Below the pieces are notes generated by a model. It ran no database searches, was not told the DNA's origin, and saw only the letters and a program-made list of their open reading frames with translations. Made by a program: the position numbers and the translations under genes. Positions 12,497 through 26,300 of a DNA stretch of 64,000 nucleotides are shown one piece after another. The stretch lies in assembly GCA_025618425.1 (NCBI GenBank), contig CM046832.1:24512059-24576058 (forward strand). Direction: 5' to 3'. This DNA comes from Heliocidaris tuberculata. Taxonomy: Eukaryota > Echinodermata > Echinoidea > Camarodonta > Echinometridae. Each line of letters begins with the position of its first letter. Position 1 is the stretch's first letter.

Positions 12497-12960
12497 CCTT
12501 TACTTTTGATGGAATGAATTATCATAAGTGCTTTTACAATACCGACATGTTGAACTGACATCTATAAAAAAAAAAATAAAAAAAAATAAGGAAAATAGCA
12601 CTGGTTAGAGTAAGTCGCGTTGCGCAAATGTAGTCAATGAGGGAGTACTATTCGTTATTAGGGGCAACATTCTTTTCAGGTCGAAGGATGAAATACGAGG
12701 TCGTAAATGGAGGGGTTCTACCTTCAAATATATGTATGTTCCTTTACGTTTGATAGAAGGAATTGTCATAAGTGTTGTTACAATACTGACATGTTGAATT
12801 GACATCTATTTGAATAAAAGGAAAATTAGCATTGGTTAGAGTAAGTAGTGTTGCGCAAATGTATGAGGGAGTACTATATTCGTTATCAGGGCAAGATTCT
12901 TATCAGGTGGATGGATAAGATAGTAAATGGAGGGGGTTTGTTGTATGTCTACCTCCAATT
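12497..12960. repeat. Tandem duplication, two diverged units of about 240 bp
   Basis: The segment beginning TTTACTTTTGATGGAATGAA (about 12499) recurs from about 12741 as TTTACGTTTGATAGAAGGAA. The two units remain alignable through GACATGTTGAA, TTGCGCAAATGTA, GAGGGAGTACTAT and TAAATGGAGGGG, with small gaps. Divergence suggests an old local duplication. No conserved open frame is shared between the two units. Confidence 0.75.
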
Positions 12961-13855
12961 CTATCATAGACCTATAACCTGTTATTATTTCATCATGTCT
13001 ATGTACATAGGCCAGGTAGTGTGGCTATTTATTCCCGATTGTTACCCTGTTCATTCTGCGTTTCAACAATGTCAAGAATTAATATGGAACTGACTCATCA
13101 CGTTGTCATACAAGTTGTCGTCGCTCAACATTTCACTGATATCACACGCTGAGGAAGTTCTTGATAAACTATCTTCAGGCGTTCCTGTGCTTGATACACT
13201 ATATATTCTGTGATAAATGATCATAAAAGATTTGTAATTTATAATGGATTTAGAATTCGGTGACGTGAACATGTAAGAATTTTAACAATTGCTTGCCTGA
13301 AATCAGAATTTCGTTCCGACAAAATAATACTTAGGATTTGAATTTGTGAAAAGCATGAAATTTGCTTGATTTTATAGTAATATTTGTTATTTTCTTTATT
13401 CATGCAACAAAAGAAATGTAATTTTCGAGAATTCTCATTAAGTTTTCAAGACTGTGCATTTTACTTTTATTTTTAAGTTGTCACTGAACATCCCAGAATA
13501 ACATTTGATCTACATGTCATCATCAAAATGTTTAGATATGCTCAATCTCGGAAAATGTTGTTATTTTCTAAAGTGTTTCCAAATCCCTCATTTTGATGTC
13601 AGCTTTAAAAAGTAAGTTTATATTAACTGTTAAATCGTTTCTATTTTCTTAAATTGGTGTTTGTGTTTTTATCTTAGTTTTGTTGTGTGTTTTTCCAGAT
13701 TTCAACATTTTTTTCTTCAATCTAATTATTCTTAGCTTTTCTTCAAATCTGTATTTTGAATATGCGTAAATTAATTTATTTCTTTGTTTCTAATTTCAAC
13801 AAGGGATTAGTATATTCTTTTTTTCTGTATGTGAATCTTTAAAGATATGTCATGT
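12961..13855. other. AT-rich DNA, nothing recognised
   Basis: Unique AT-rich sequence between the tandem duplication and the retroposon-like tail. No coding, RNA or repeat signal was seen. Confidence 0.5.
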
Positions 13856-13955
13856 ACATAGTAAATGCTGACAGGGCCATTGTGAAAAGCAGTTCTGAAA
13901 GTAAAAATGTTACCCTGTATAAATAAAACTGCAAATAAATAAATAAATAAAATTA
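13856..13955 (+). mobile_element. Probable non-LTR retroposon 3' end with (AAAT)n tail
   Basis: Sequence with ACAGGGCCATTG and CCCTGTATAAATAAAACTG ends in a run of AAAT units (about 13936-13951). A short conserved 3' UTR followed by a short-period repeat tail is typical of CR1/L2-type retrotransposons and their SINEs. No coding part is visible upstream, so this is a 5'-truncated remnant. The 5' boundary is uncertain. Confidence 0.45.
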
Positions 13956-14057
13956 GCTAAATTTGAATTAGATTTGATGAAAAACAATGGGATAAACATT
14001 CATTCGGGACACCTTTAAAATCTCTCAGTTCCCCCATTTTTATTTTTACTTTATGTT

Positions 14058-14060
14058 TAT

Positions 14061-14093
<33 letters not shown>

Positions 14094-14101
14094 TATATGT
14101 C

Positions 14102-14162
<61 letters not shown>
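14058..14162. repeat. (TA)n followed by (GT)n microsatellite
   Basis: A TA-rich run to 14120 is followed directly by about 21 GT units. The compound TA/GT structure recurs at 20266-20339. Confidence 0.95.
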
Positions 14163-14164
<2 letters not shown>

Positions 14165-16515
14165 TAGTAATATGAGCGTGGGGAAGGCGAGAATGCGTGT
14201 GTGCGTATGTGTGTGTATAGTATTATTTCCAGTGTAAATTGAAAAATTGCTGACAGTACTCAATACTTTGCCTACTTTTTAATATTATAAATATGTTACC
14301 ATACCTTTGTAAACGAATGAAATGTGATTGGATTGATTTTTTTTTTTTTAGCGTTCTTGAAAGTGAAATTCCATAATGTAACACTATTATTATATCTAGA
14401 GCACGAGGAACTGGCCATTCAACCTCAATTCAATTATCTGCAACGTTGTACGGCATGTTTTTATTTTAAAAAGTGTATAGTTTAGCCCATGGTGTTTCTT
14501 GAGGTAAATCGATCCATGTGATTTTTTAAAGCAGACTGAAATCCAGGGAAAATCGACCGGCCTTGTGTGAACTAAAAGAAGCAGAGCAGTAGGAACAGGG
14601 GAAGAAGGGACAGCGACGGAGAGAGGTGATCATAATGAATGATCGAGAAAAGGCAAATAATGAACGGCTAAAAGGCTTAAAGTACTGAGACAGTGACTTA
14701 ACAACTACTGATAGATGAATGGCTTTCAGAGAAATCGAAAAAGAAAGAGGGAAGAAAAAAATAGTAATTTATTCCACTATCTTAGTGCTTTGCCTTCAAA
14801 TTCACTTGACCTATGTAGAAGAGGTCATTGATGTTTCAAAGATCAAAAACAATTTCGAACGATTTGCCTCTTTCTCCATTTCATTTGTGACGCCAGCTAA
14901 ATTGAAGGCTAGCAATGACGATTGAACACCAGCAGAGTCGATTTGATATTCTGTTTGTCAAGAAATAAAGGATTGGCCTCATCTTCAGTATCTGCAATTG
15001 ATAGGGAAAAGGATTTCTGGGACCATTACAATGGAAACGATACTACAGAAGAGATTCTTGGCAAACAGGAAAGACAGTGGCCTTGCAATCTCTCAAATAC
15101 TTGACAAATATAATACCCTAAACAATTACGCACAGTGAAAGCTGGAGAACAACTGTAGTTTTATATCGAGTTTATGTTTGGAACATTTGTGATAAACGTA
15201 ATAAAAGAATACATTTACAAAATTCATACTCCTAACATGCCTAATTTCATTATATATTTTCCTTCTTTAATGCTCGTTCTCATATTATTTCTCCAATCCT
15301 TTCTTTCTTTATATAAGTTCCTTCTTTTCTATCAAATTGTCTGCGTATATATAAACATTATAACCTCGAAACCTTTTTTCACTATATTTCTCTTGATAAT
15401 TTGTACTAGAATATGTTTTTTTTTAATGGGATGCCGGAATCCAATATATACACATATTGGGTCGAGTTCTTTAGAAAAAAAATCATTCGAGAGCTTTATC
15501 ATTATTGTATTTTCAAGTAGAAGAATATCAAAATAGCACTGACATAATTATGAAAAAAAAATTATTGAGTACTCTCACATCCAAATTCAACGAAAAAAAA
15601 GTTCGAATCTTTGGATGCCACAAGTCATGTTATTGTAGTCCCATATACCCATGTTTGTGTGCAATACTTTTCTCTGTGTACGAGCTAACAATTCAATCGA
15701 AGGGCCAAAACTCAACTTCATCTGTAAGAGGTTAACTCCAAAAACAAAGATTAGGAGTTGAGATGTGATAACTAAGGGTAAAGAGGAAAGTAATCTTACG
15801 TCTGTAGTCGTTATTACTGCGTGGAACAATGATCGGTAATGAGTTCAGGATGGCACCTCAGAACTGAATGAACTCCATCTTGATAATTTCTGAACCCCAA
15901 TGAAACGTGCTAAAGATGAGCCCAAATTGAATAGTACCACGTGTCTTTCTTAGCTTGAAGCAAAGAGATATCATGAACGTCATAGAAAGGTTGAAAACAC
16001 ACAATTCAAGTACTTTGCAAATTGCTGCATCGGTTATGAGTGTTGGAATTTTGAAAGGGCTTGGGAAAATATCGGGGAAAAAAAGTTTCATGCAGTTGTT
16101 GTCGATGCTTCATGATGCTTCATGATGCTTTACCATGCCTCTTAATTTCCTGTCCCTCATGTTTGGGAAACGAAGAGATGTATCACACACAAAAATAACC
16201 CTTCTAGATGAGCGCTAAGAAAATTCAATGTTAATTATTCATATGTGGAAGCCACAATTTCTTAGAGCGTCACACTGCTCTATCTGACCCCTTCCTGTTG
16301 GGGGTTCTTATTTCTAATGTGCGAAATGCACATCCTTGACCGGGGAATATGCCCCTTAAGGCAACATCCATTTTTAAAATTAATTGGAAGGTAAGGAGGG
16401 TGGATGTAAGTATAAACTTGTCTCGAGTTTACTGGCAAAATTATTTTTTAAAATATACTTTAGATGTTTTGTCATCGTAAATATTCGCAAAATGTTTCAC
16501 AATAAATGAATTGTT
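14163..16515. other. AT-rich DNA, no gene recognised
   Basis: Open frames here (for example 15174-15536) are hydrophobic, low-complexity translations of T-rich DNA without a recognisable domain. A 10-bp unit (GATGCTTCAT) repeats about three times at 16103-16131. Nothing else was seen. Confidence 0.5.
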
Positions 16516-17140
16516 TTAAAGGACAGTCCAACCACGATAGCAAGTTGCTATGAAAGCAAGCAGGCTGAAAAAGCAGTTCAACAATTTGGTAAAATTTTGA
16601 ATAAAAGCGGATAAACAAAAGATATGATAAGAAAGTTATAACAATATGATAATTGACATTACTAAACGTTTAAGAATCTCAAATTGGCGCATTCTTTGTT
16701 CTACTGTGACGGCGTGACGTGAATGACGACAACCCTCCCTTTCGTTGTACACTATGTAAACTGAAATATCACGAATTCCCTGTTCTCTCCTATAAGTACC
16801 TTTCCTCTTGGGTCTGTACTTGACATATATATTCTAAATCTATAATGAGGATGGCTTGCTCTTATAGCTTCTGCAATAGAGAAAAGACCCTACTCGGAGA
16901 TAAAGTCTTTTTTTTAAATATGTATTTTGGTCGTTTAATGTATTTGAACAAATAGGAGAGTTTTCTCACAATACATCACAGTGACATAACCAATTTGCCA
17001 TTTTGAAATAGATATATGTTTAGGTATTTCAGCTTTCCTAAATTCATCACTTCTTATCATTTATCGGATGTCATAAATTTCTTTCTCTGATTTTTCTGCT
17101 TTCATTCGAACTTGCTGTCAAAGTTAGACTGCCCTAAAAT
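16516..17140. mobile_element. MITE, about 625 bp, with degenerate inverted ends
   Basis: The left end TTTTAAAGGACAGTCCAACC is matched, inverted, by the right end read inward as ATTTTAGGGCAGTCTAACTT. Similarity continues inward through AGCAAGTT and ATGAAAGC. The interior is AT-rich and non-coding. It looks like an old non-autonomous DNA transposon; no clean target duplication was identified. Confidence 0.6.
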
Positions 17141-17509
17141 TTTCAAAAGTTGGATACGCCTTTGAGCTTAGAATGTTACCCACACGCACACACCCAGAAC
17201 CAAACACGCCCGCCCACACATGCTAGAACTTCGTTTTTCTATGAATTTGAAAGTCAGTAAGGATTATTAGCGACTCGATGAACAGTACTATGCCCTTAGG
17301 TTTGTACATTAAATTTCATGTACATACACGCAGAAATGAAAAAATCGTAGTAGCAGCGTTGCTTTGGACTTAGGCAGTATCTTAGAGTATTTGATTGGAC
17401 AGTTGGTGGAGATGTGAGTAATAGTATTCTCTGTTGTGAATTTGGTGACATGAAATAAAGCTAGGCTGTACATTTATATAATAAGTTTACTTTGTAGCTT
17501 TCACGAGAA

Positions 17510-17660
17510 GCAGAGATTCAAGATTCAAGATTGCAGATATTTTATTTAACTATAAAAACATACAAATTATCATACAGTATACAAATGGAATTATGGTAAG
17601 GACAAAAGAAAAAAAAAACGCTTCTAAGGATGGCCCTTACAGAAGAACAATTCACAAATA
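17510..17660 (-). mobile_element. Probable non-LTR retroposon 3' end (minus strand)
   Basis: Read on the minus strand, a GTAAGGGCCATCC motif is followed by T-rich sequence, AATAAAATATCTGC and a terminal direct repeat of AATCTTG units (17515-17535). This layout resembles the tail of CR1/L2-type elements and parallels the tail at 13856-13955. The coding part is absent. Confidence 0.4.
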
Positions 17661-17734
17661 CAAAGTCAAATACGAAGTCAAATTAATAAATAATGAAATG
17701 AAATTACTTAAAATAAACACATACACACAATATA

Positions 17735-18000
17735 TATAGACACACGTGCGCACACGCACAAACACTCGCACACACACACACACACACACACGCACACACA
17801 CTCACACACATTGATTTGTGGGGAACTGTATTGTTTTCTCCTATTGTATTTTGTACCCCGCAAGCACTTCTATTGTATTTTGTAGCCCACAAGCATGACG
17901 GAATAAAGGCCATCATTGTGCTCTGTTGTTCTCTGTAACCCACAACTGAATCCATGTAAGATAACACACACACACACGCACACACACACACACACACACA
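17735..18000. repeat. (CA)n clusters with internal duplication
   Basis: CA/CG-rich runs at about 17741-17812 and 17966-18000 flank a short direct duplication of TTCTCCTATTGTATTTTGTA-like sequence near 17835-17885. Open frames across this are translations of the repeat. Confidence 0.85.
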
Positions 18001-18315
18001 GAGTCAAATGTACCAAATGCTAAATAACCACAGTATTTAATATTCAGTTTAAAATCGTCATCATGCTCAAAGTGGTTTTAAAAAAATTATTACTACATTT
18101 CATACAGAATAAAATAGGGATAGCGTTGGCACATTTCACACATTCACCACAGATACCACATACACACAGAACATTTAAGAATATTACTTGTTACGAAAAA
18201 AAGAATCTAAAAATGTAAATATACAAATTATGCAAATGTTCAATTATTAATTTTGATATTGTTCAAATGTCAAAATTATCATGTGGCAAAAATAGCACAT
18301 TTTTAAATAATGATC

Positions 18316-18603
18316 TCACAGCTTCTTTACTTCTGATTCGTCTTTTGATCCGAGAGCATTCAGCGCTATTACGCGTCCATCGGATGTCCACGCTGCCACA
18401 ACCTTGAGTGATTTGCGCGTTTTTTTCAGGAGTTCCTGATTTTTAATCGTGAGGTCTTCGAAATACAAATCGAAATACAATCGTCTATGAAAAAACCCCA
18501 CAGCAATCCATTCTGGGCTGAGCTGTTCTGTTTTATCTGTTTTAGGTTTTATCTGTTTTTGAGGAAATAGAGCGCAGAATACCTGTGGTTTCTTTTGCAC
18601 CAA
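18316..18603 (-). pseudogene. Fragment resembling the FP-like C-terminal domain of retrotransposon ORF1 proteins
   Basis: A 95-codon open frame contains YFEDLTIKNQELLKKTRK, a short spacer, then VVAAWTSDGRVIALN. From memory of the family this resembles the C-terminal domain found in ORF1 proteins of several non-LTR retrotransposons and in baculovirus FP-type proteins. In that domain a stretch of the form 'LT..N..LL...R' precedes 'WT.NG.I..R'. Here the final basic residue expected after the NG/DG motif is not present, and the frame ends soon after. Upstream there is no long ORF1 and no nearby endonuclease or reverse transcriptase on the same strand, so it is most likely a decayed fragment. The first codon of the frame is TTG, so the start given is only the limit of the open frame. 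Confidence 0.4.
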
Positions 18604-19688
18604 TTCTGGAGTCCGATTCTCTAAATGTCAATTCTAATACTGAAGATTACATTTCACCCTTAAACAACATTGCAAGAAATGCGAACCACAGATTTCAATT
18701 CCATGACCCAATTATTGAACCTGATTACTGTGTTATGAAAAAAAGACCAATGTGATTAAAGGAAAAGAGAACACATAACGAACGGTGTATTATTGAGAAC
18801 GGTGTGGAGTCCATGGCAGAATTGCAAAGTTTGTACAAGGTTGTTAAAGGAAGGAATAAGATGTGACAAAACATTGTGTCAGATGACTGTGATTTGCTGA
18901 ATAAAATGGACGCCCTGCATGTGACTGGGGATTAAAAGTGTCAAAGCACAATGTTAAAAGCATAAGCAGCTAAACAAGGACACTAAGAATTGGAAACTTT
19001 TAAAACTCGACGGTAATATTCCCTTCCGCGCCTTTCAAAAATTCACCCCCCCCCCCTCCCTCCCTCTGTCTCTGTCTCTTTATCTCTCTATCCCTCCATA
19101 TCCTTTTTTCTCTCTCTCTCTACCTCTGTCGCCCCCTCCTTTCCCAATGTATATATTTTTTTCTTTTGGAGATTACGTTAATAATTCGACTCTCAGATTT
19201 GAGCACATGATATACATAACCACACTCTTAAATTGCAAATGACAGACTTATAAATGTATTTATGAATTAACGTCAAATAAACCGAACATGTCTGTCCCGA
19301 ACACTATTATACAATTAAAGTATTTCAAGAATCAATTATTGAAATATGATTATTTCAACTCGAAAACTAATTTGAAAGTATTAAGTATAAATTGGGTCGG
19401 ATAAATATACTTTACGTATTATAACTAACCGTACAAAAATAGTTAATAAAAGCTGTTGGCCTTGTACATGTAGTAGCTCATGGAGCTCTTACTAATTGTG
19501 ATTCCCGTAAAAAAAACAAAAAAAACAAAAAACACTGAACAGGCCTTACCATGGGAACTTTAACGCTGTAAGCCGCAATTATATACGAAATACTAGATCA
19601 ATACATATAATACCTTTTGTCAATCAATCTAATAAAATTCTCATTCAATTCAGCAAAAACATCGTTAACTAAGTTCCTTCTCGCGACC
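18604..19688. other. AT-rich DNA with a pyrimidine tract
   Basis: A C-run and CT-rich tract lies at about 19046-19140. The rest is AT-rich with no recognised gene or repeat. Confidence 0.5.
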
Positions 19689-19690
19689 TA

Positions 19691-19750
<60 letters not shown>
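19689..19750. repeat. (TA)n microsatellite
   Basis: About 60 bp of TA units; both strands can form cruciform-type structures. Confidence 0.95.
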
Positions 19751-19754
<4 letters not shown>

Positions 19755-19923
19755 CACGACCACGCGACAAAAAATGAACAGACCTTTATTCGCTCAAACG
19801 ATTGGATCTTTAAAATACGCCATAACCAAAACATGCAGGCCCTATCTTGAATGGCACATATCATGTCAAACAAAAAATACAAGGCAATAGAAAAATATCA
19901 CTAATAATGTTGTGGGAAATTTG

Positions 19924-20235
19924 TTAAATTGAATGCTCAACACGCAAAAATTGGATACTCCAAAATGAATTCGAATGCAGGAACGAGTTTGTTGCGTGAT
20001 CACGTGACCATGCGATGATAAATTTAATGAAGGACTAATGAATTACGTACGTGACCTATGAATTTGAATGAAAAGAGTGTTAATATGACTGCCTGAAATG
20101 CGAATTTTGAATGCTTCCGAGATGAATTCGAATGCACAGATCATGAATTTGAACTGCCGAAAAGCACGGAATGTCGAAAATCGTTTAAATTGAATGCTCG
20201 CAAAATGAATTAGACTGACAAAGTTGCGAAATTGG
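19924..20235. repeat. Degenerate short repeat, GAATTYGAATGC type
   Basis: Variants of ATGAATTCGAATGC recur irregularly at about 19928, 19964, 20057, 20104, 20120, 20142, 20187 and 20204, spaced roughly 16-90 bp. It is too regular for unique DNA and too diverged for a fresh satellite. No coding frame is maintained. Confidence 0.5.
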
Positions 20236-20264
20236 CCAGGAAAACTTATATAACATAATTATGT

Positions 20265-20265
<1 letters not shown>

Positions 20266-20315
<50 letters not shown>

Positions 20316-20339
20316 GTGTGTGTGTGTGTGTGTGTGTGT
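20266..20339. repeat. (TA)n followed by (GT)n microsatellite
   Basis: About 46 bp of TA units and 24 bp of GT units, the same order as at 14058-14162. Confidence 0.95.
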
Positions 20340-23300
20340 TTGTTTGTGTGACTATCGGAGTGATTTATTCTGTTTGTGTGTCTCTGTATTTTAATCTCAT
20401 GACAGAACTGTTTAACTTTATGTATAAATATATGTATATAATTTGACATCTTTGGATGTTAATTGCGTAAATCAAAAAGTGCAGTTGCAATAGCCTGGAT
20501 GCGCTGCTTTAATGTTCGATTGTTATTTCGCTTTTAAGAACTTCTGCAGTAACATATTAGCGGTAAACATATTTTTTAATAAATAAAGAAAAATGAAACC
20601 TATACAACAAAGGACAGGCCCAGCACAGTGTCTTTTCCCCGTCCTTTCAAAGAACTTTGTGTTACGCTGGCTTCTTTTGCTTATTATCAGTTTTGGGTTG
20701 TTTGTGTTGTTCTTGCTCTTATCCAGGTGCTAATGCTATTTGACTTGTCCGCTTTAAAAAGTCATAGCCTGCCAAGAAGATCCTGCTACACGCTTCTAAA
20801 TTTGTGCATGAATTCAGTCTAGTAAAACATTGTAAAAAGTCAGTAAACTCATTGGAATGGAAGCTGATTATTATGTAAACCAAATTAACATGAAGTGACG
20901 CTATGTTTATGGGCTTCACGCATCAAAGAACACTGTGATGAACATGGTAGATCATGGCATAGAGCAGACCATGTCAATTTTTAATTACATTGACGCGATA
21001 AATTATTTGTCCCCACCCCTTCCGCTTTATCTATCTTTAATCTGACTGCAGTCGTATCGCGAGTCAAACAGGCGCTTTCATTTGACAACTTAATGTTCAC
21101 ATGCGTCGTGACCAGTCGCTCTGGTATTCCATACTTGACTTATTTGCAGTCGATGAAAACAAACTGTATGTGAAAATATTATAGTCATCCATATTTCCGC
21201 TTAACACATCCGAGAAACATCGGAGGAGAGGCACGAAGTGTAATGAGGAGATAATTCAGATAATTGTCTTTGCAGACATCGTGGCATGAACGTTAAGTGC
21301 TAACTTGAGAATAGGGACACGTATGAAATTTCGTTTTTATAAAACGAATCCAAACCATTCTTCTCACGACAAGGCCTGAATTATCGTTGCACCTACTGCT
21401 CGAATATCAACTTTACTCACTTGCACCAAACACCGCATTCTAAAATTTATTACGAAAACTAACTAATTGGGCATATTCTATGCTGTTTTGCAATGTGATA
21501 CAGCCTTACCAGTCACCGTTAGAAAAATCCAAAGAGAAAACTATGCTTTGATATTCACACGGTCATGTTTTTATTGCATCTGGCATATTGTATATTGGCA
21601 AAATAGTTTCACAACAATAGAATTCAGATGTTGTCCCATGGTCATTATGATTTTAAAAATTGAATTCAAAAGTATATATTGGATTGTGCAACATTCACCA
21701 ATTATTTTGAAATGTATAATTGTATGAACATCAGTTACATACGGGATTTGTAAATTTTCGAAACAAAAACTAAATATATTTACACTTTTTTATTGATACA
21801 AAAACAGAAATGAATATAAAGAAGAACTTAATCTTTAATTTGAAATGTTTACTTAAATTTAAGCTTTAATCCTATAGCTGTATTTACTCCTTCAATTACT
21901 TTAATGATTTCCTTAAGTTTAAGTGTAATTAATCATTTTGATTAGCACTGATCCGTTGTATTTTGCAGTTGTCGCGTTTGTTGTTGTTAAGGGTAAGATT
22001 TTACAACAGTTAACAAAGACAAATTCAGGACGAACCTATGACTTAATTCCTTCGCATTTTAAGAGATTTTACAGTGTGATGTACCAGGTATATAATGTGA
22101 AAGTAGGTGAATACATTCAGTACGGTCAGAGAATAGATTCCGTATATACATGTTCATTCAATACCTTCGAACCCGTGAAAGCAGAGATTTAATTCCCTTT
22201 CATTTCATTCCATTTATGCACGCTGTTTTATTCTAGAACGCGAAAATCGAATCACGTATAACTAACAAGGTTTTGATTCTCGTTTACATGCGTTTGCCCT
22301 TTAATTAGTTTCAGTCTGACTTGGTTACGCGATGTATTATTCATTTGCTCCATGGAAAGATCCTACACCAACCAGACCCGGGATGACTTATGACAGAGCA
22401 CGAACTCCCATCGAATGAAGTGGAATTGAGAAAATATAAACCCTTTGCTATATAGACAAACGTGCATGATTCGAAAATGGATATTGATAGTCCGCTTGAA
22501 GTGTTGCTAAATGATGCATATGTAGAACACTAAATCAACATTTATTATATTACATACGTCTACCCAAAATAGGGGCAAAGTACAAAACTGAATCAAGCAA
22601 TGTAAAGGGTAAAAAAGATTAGAAGGGATTGTATAAAAAAAAAAAAAAAACAGGTATTGTTTCATTACAATAACATATGAATGCACAGAAAATCCTTGTG
22701 AAAATGAAAACATAATAGCTTTACAATATAGAGAAGGACTGAAGAACACTTTTATATTCTGTTCGAAACCCAGGATATGTGAATAATGCGAATGTACAAA
22801 CAGATATCATGTGTTGTAAAATAAGCAAAATATAGGCGAAACAAGGAGAATAAATAAAGATTTTTTTTTTAAAGCAAGGGAAAAGAAGAGAAGATTTTTT
22901 TAAAAAGTAAGATACATAAAGGCGCAAAGCAAGCAAAGTACATTTTACATTTTACACATTTTACAATACAACGAGAATGAATAAAGAAAAAAAACCCCGA
23001 CAAGATTGTAACGGGATCTACTTATAAAAAAGCGCAAGGGGAAAAGATGAAGTGAAATGATTAAGGAAAAGGGACGTCAGTAGATGAAAATGACCTGCTA
23101 TTTATTACTCTTCAGTATGATATGCTTTTCATGCATGGCCAATCAAGCTTATTAAATTTTCAAGAGCTCTTGTTTATTAGGCTGTGACCAAGATTGAACA
23201 AGAGCGGTCCAACTGTAATAAATCACTTATATTACATCATTTATTTTTAACTTTATACCTTCTAGCTATACTATTTGAATGATTTTTAAGGTGAAATGCA

Positions 23301-26300
23301 CATTTCAACATCATAAGATAGTGGAAACCTTTGTTTGAAAAAAAAAAATCAGAAAAATCGTTCAAAACCCAGACCTTTATACGGAACGTTAATTTTAAAA
23401 AGAAATTGTGACGTTTGGATTGACACATTAAGGTATGTAAAAGCTAAAATGGTATAGTACTATGATATTCCAATTATAGGTATATATTACCAAATGAACA
23501 TTAACACAAGTTTGCGACGTTTACAATATTTTGACATTCTTGAAAGATATAATACCCAAGAGAATCAAACCACAACACTTTTAAAGGATTTTCTTTTCTA
23601 AAAAGAGGGACTATATCAAACCACAGCATCTCAATGGATTTTTTTTTTAGAGGAGACACTTTAGATCAGCAAATTTCCACAAAATGTTTTCCCGTTAAAC
23701 CCTGTGACTGATGTCTCTTAAACTTTGCCGTTTTAATATTTAAAGTTTCAGTATCAGTTTCAGAACTTTTATTTCAAAATGATTGTATTGAAATGTGGGT
23801 GCTTTAATTGGCTTCCGCCCTTAATGGAATCGATGTATCAATCCATTTAATGTTTTGGAGTGGAGTCTCAAATGGCTGCGTGACAGAAACACATTTCTTT
23901 TCATTAAAAATATGGGAAATGATGTAGCAGGTGATAGATACGTTAATCTTGGAGCCAACAAGTATGAAACAATCGCCGTAAAGACCGGAATATCGATTTC
24001 CCTTTTTTCTCTTTTTTTTTCATTTCTTTTTTATTGTTATCCTAGGTATATTAATTTTTCAAGTATATATGTACATTCTTATTAGACGAATTTCTCTTGA
24101 TATCAGTGGCCACTGAATACCTTGACCTCAGTGTCTAAGAATCGGAGAAGGAATACAACCTTCCTCTTGGATGTAAATTATTTTTTAAATCTACATTTTA
24201 AGTGAAATAGGTCAAAATGTCGCTATGTAAAGTGCTTTTTGTTAACTTCTATTTGTTTTGTGTGAAAATTGCTGTCACATTATAAAGGTTAGTAATACTT
24301 CGTACACTTAAGCTAAATGAATTGTTTCAGATCAAAAACATTTAAAGACAGATTTGATGTCAAAATTGCGTGTTGACGTTATTGTGTCAACGACTGACGT
24401 AATCCTGGAGGCCATTGTTTATGTAACACTATTTTTCAATAGTTGTGCAATAACTCTAACGAATACTTTAAACATGTTAAATACACTAAGATTTGTGAGT
24501 TGTGCATGATAGCGTTTAACTTAACTCTCCCATGGGAACCAATGAATATTGACATCTAAGCCCATTTGTGTCCATCATCTTATGTAGCTCTGACTTGTTT
24601 TTTTGCGCTTTTTAAAATCTGAATTAAACAAGAAAATGCGTATACGAACGACATGTATGTTTTAACAGTGTTTAAGATGTGGAAAAGGATGTGCGTGATA
24701 TGTGAGCAAAATTGAAAATATAAAGGGACTTCTTTGTAATAACGTGACTTAATAAATCAGAGACCGTTCTGCCTTGCAGTCGTTGCATAGATCTTGTCGC
24801 GGTTAAAGAGGCAGACTACCCTACGGACAATAACACTGTAACTACATAAAAGGACAAAAGTAAGGACTGACGGTTTATGTCTATCCTTAGGACACTCCCA
24901 TCCTAAAATTGGATTATGACTAGACCTCCTTTTTCCCACTCGGCTATCTCGAATTTCATGGCATTTTGTTATTTCAAGCAACGCTCATGCTTCTCATTAT
25001 GTCAACATGTAACTACATTAAACTACCGCGTAGAAAGGTCATATTCAGGACTCGCAAGTTATAACGAACAAAGGCGGACTGGAACTACAGTTCGACCCGT
25101 GAATGTCGGTACGACCTACCCAAACTACTATATGATCGACCAGCCTTCCAGACAACCAATCGGCCTTTTAGGGAAAACCAATATGGTCCAATTAAACAAA
25201 AATTATCCTAGCAACAAACAATGTCTACAGAGACACATAGAGAGAGAGACACACACACAAGCGCACCCACGCACGCACGAATCCACACCCACAGAGACAC
25301 ACTAACCCACAACTGTCTCTCTCTCTCTCTCTCTCTCTTCTTAATTCACTATGATTGCAGAAATTGGAACATTTTATTTAGAACCATACAGAATCTTGCA
25401 ATATGAAACATTATATTTTCATCAATGACACAAGAGATCTATTGTTTCAAGCCCGGACGGTTTTAAAACCTAAGGCTTGTTCTATCAAAACTAACAACTT
25501 CACGAATGTAAAGTGACGTTACCGTGTTTTAACATCCGTGACATGAATGTTTTTGTTTATGGAAAATGAATGTTATGACTAGACCTTTTCTGCTTGAGGT
25601 ATCGGTTACTTTCTTCTCGGGCCAAAAGTGAAACGCCGGCAGTTTAATAAAGGAGAACACGTGATACCGAGCATGCCAAATTCGGTAAATACATCTTGGT
25701 AAACAATCTTTGGATATTGTAGGGAAAGTATATAGACTCTTTTTAGAGGAAAAAATAAAAAAAGACTGTGCAAACCGACCCCATGAAGATTAATCCTCTT
25801 TGGGAAGCTACAGGACAAATTCTGAAGAAAAAAACAAAAAACAAATAGACAAAAGGATGCCTACATCACGAACTTGAATCAATTTTAGAAGGAAAAGTTC
25901 AACTTCATATGTTCAATTACAGGTAAAAAATAACAAAACTCTGAAACGCACCTTTCCAGATTTAATGTTGCACTCCTAAAGGTGCAACTATCGGAACAGT
26001 TGGGGGAATCAAATTTCAACCATTTTTTTTCACGAGTAAAGTATTTTGAAGGTATTACAAGCGTAAATGAAATAAGGATTTGATCACTTTCGGCATGACA
26101 CAAACAAAATGTCGCAATTTTAGTGAAATTGATGGAAAAATACAATCTTCTACCACTTTTCAATGACATATATATAATATAGTCCTATTTTTAAAGCAAC
26201 TATGTTAGCCGAATAAGCTCCATGTTCCGTAATTGCTCATTACTTCATGTTCATTTGTTCAGCTGGAGATCGTGGACCGAGTTCCATAATGAGAATGAGT

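Noticed and set aside
19617..20446. Open frames rich in Tyr-Ile and Cys-Val
   Set aside because: Translations of TA and GT microsatellites.
24916..25305. 129-codon plus-strand frame
   Set aside because: No recognisable domain, no splice context, and its end is CA/GA repeat.
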